From Omnitrophica bacterium RIFOXYB12_FULL_50_7 (GTDB taxonomy: Bacteria; Omnitrophota; Omnitrophia; Omnitrophales; Aquincolibacteriaceae): a stretch of 6,238 bases of DNA. How positions within the stretch are numbered: position 1 is the stretch's first letter; each line of letters starts with the position of its first letter. Shown here piece by piece: positions 5,389-6,238 of this stretch. Location of the stretch: NCBI GenBank assembly GCA_001804345.1, contig MHFU01000049.1:1-6238 (forward strand), given 5' to 3'. The notes under the pieces were generated by a model. That model had not been told where the DNA came from. It saw only the letters and a program-made list of their open reading frames with translations, and searched no databases. Position numbers and translations under genes: made by a program.

Positions 5389-6238
5389 ATGACCGCACCT
5401 AATCGTGCTTCCATAATAGGCCTCGGAGCTTATTTGCCCGAGAAAGTTTTAACAAACGCGGATATCGAAAAGATCGTCGATACCACGGACGAATGGATCC
5501 GTACGCGCACCGGCATTCGCGAGCGGCGGGTTGCTGCGGAAAGCCAAGCCACGAGCGATCTCGCATTACCGGCGGCCCAAGAAGCTTTAAAGAACGCCGG
5601 GCTGATGCCCCAAGACCTGGACCTTATTGTGGTCGCCACCACGTCTCCGGACATGCTTTTCCCATCCGCGGCCTGTTACCTTCAAGCGAAGCTCGGCGCT
5701 TCCTGCGGAGCCTTTGATCTCGCGGCCGCCTGTTCCGGCTTTGTTTACGCCCTTTCCGTCGCAGAAGGGTTTGTGAAATCCGGGATTTATAAAAATGTGC
5801 TAGTCGTGGGCGCGGAAGCCATCACAAAATTTATCAACTGGAAAGATCGCGGCACCTGCGTTCTTTTCGGCGACGGTGCGGGCGCAGCCGTTGTCTCCCG
5901 ATCCAGGGACGGTCATGGTATTCTTGCATCGTATCTTGGGGCTGATGGCACCCAAAGCGAGATCCTCCAGATCCCCGCCGGTGGCTCTAAAATTCCGCCG
6001 AGCGCCGAAAGCGTCGCGAACGGACTGCATTATATACGCATGCAAGGTCCGGAACTTTTCAAGATTGCGGTCAAGACCATGGAGCAAGCAGTTCTCAAGG
6101 TTCTGGAACACGAAAAGCTTCAAGTCAAAGACATCAACTGTCTCATCCCGCATCAGGCAAATAACCGCATCTTGCAAGCCGTGGCCGACCGGTTGAAGAT
6201 CGCCCCCGAAAAAGTTTTTATCAACGTGGATCGCTACG
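5389..6238 (+). CDS. fabH: Beta-ketoacyl-ACP synthase III FabH (3' end outside the window)
   Basis: FabH condenses acetyl-CoA (or another short acyl-CoA) with malonyl-ACP, the committed start of type II fatty-acid synthesis in the cytoplasm. The visible 283 residues show SIIGLGAYLPEKVLTNAD (8-25), TTDEWIRTRTGIRERR (32-47), the catalytic cysteine C115 in DLAAACSGF, LFGDGAGA (159-166) and the catalytic histidine H255 in IPHQANNRI. The third catalytic residue, the Asn of the usual DRYGNTS motif, lies just past the edge: the sequence ends at DRY. About 40-50 residues should be missing. The start ATG 5389 is the only one that fits: the frame has a stop at 5362-5364 and no start between. AAGGA (5381-5385) is only 3 nt from the ATG, rather close, and another AAGGA lies at 5371-5375. 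Following plsX, the gene probably begins a fab cluster that continues outside the window. Confidence 0.96.
   Translation, partial: MTAPNRASIIGLGAYLPEKVLTNADIEKIVDTTDEWIRTRTGIRERRVAAESQATSDLALPAAQEALKNAGLMPQDLDLIVVATTSPDMLFPSAACYLQAKLGASCGAFDLAAACSGFVYALSVAEGFVKSGIYKNVLVVGAEAITKFINWKDRGTCVLFGDGAGAAVVSRSRDGHGILASYLGADGTQSEILQIPAGGSKIPPSAESVANGLHYIRMQGPELFKIAVKTMEQAVLKVLEHEKLQVKDINCLIPHQANNRILQAVADRLKIAPEKVFINVDRY

Overview
The window is a compact bacterial housekeeping block with every recognised gene on the + strand: the 3' end of an unidentified gene, then recG, rsmD, coaD, a DUF177/YceD gene, rpmF, plsX and the first five-sixths of fabH. The order yceD-rpmF-plsX-fabH is the widespread link between ribosome assembly and fatty-acid/phospholipid initiation. 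With recG-rsmD-coaD in front, it would suit a Gram-negative-type uncultured lineage such as Omnitrophota or a neighbouring phylum. That placement rests on gene order and general protein flavour only and is a low-confidence guess.

Layout: 1-126 is the Lys/Thr/Ala-rich tail of the upstream gene. Bases 127-164 hold two short hairpins. recG is at 165-2396, followed by a structured repeat at 2397-2484 and rsmD at 2492-3091. coaD (3054-3551) overlaps rsmD by 38 nt, yceD (3553-4035) starts 1 nt after coaD, rpmF (4022-4219) overlaps yceD by 14 nt, and plsX (4224-5273) starts 4 nt after rpmF. A second copy of the structured repeat lies at 5273-5363, and fabH starts at 5389 and runs off the window. The tight packing suggests one transcript. 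PlsX makes acyl-phosphate for phospholipid synthesis and FabH starts fatty-acid elongation. RpmF is a ribosomal protein, YceD is linked to 23S rRNA, RsmD methylates 16S rRNA, CoaD makes the CoA precursor used by fatty-acid synthesis, and RecG is a DNA-repair helicase.

The unusual content is a palindromic repeat family that I do not recognise. Four stem-loop units occur in 6.2 kb: one in each of the two larger intergenic gaps (same strand as the genes), and two in tandem, inverted, inside the recG reading frame. Each unit has a 9-11 bp stem whose sequence differs from copy to copy while pairing is kept, a T-rich loop of exactly 23 nt, then a GCCCCA connector. In the three complete elements a second hairpin and a GGGAC end follow. 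The recG copies add about 55 residues to the protein just before the Walker A motif, as two 18-residue repeats. This resembles in logic the Rickettsia palindromic elements, which insert in frame into genes, but no sequence relationship to them is claimed.
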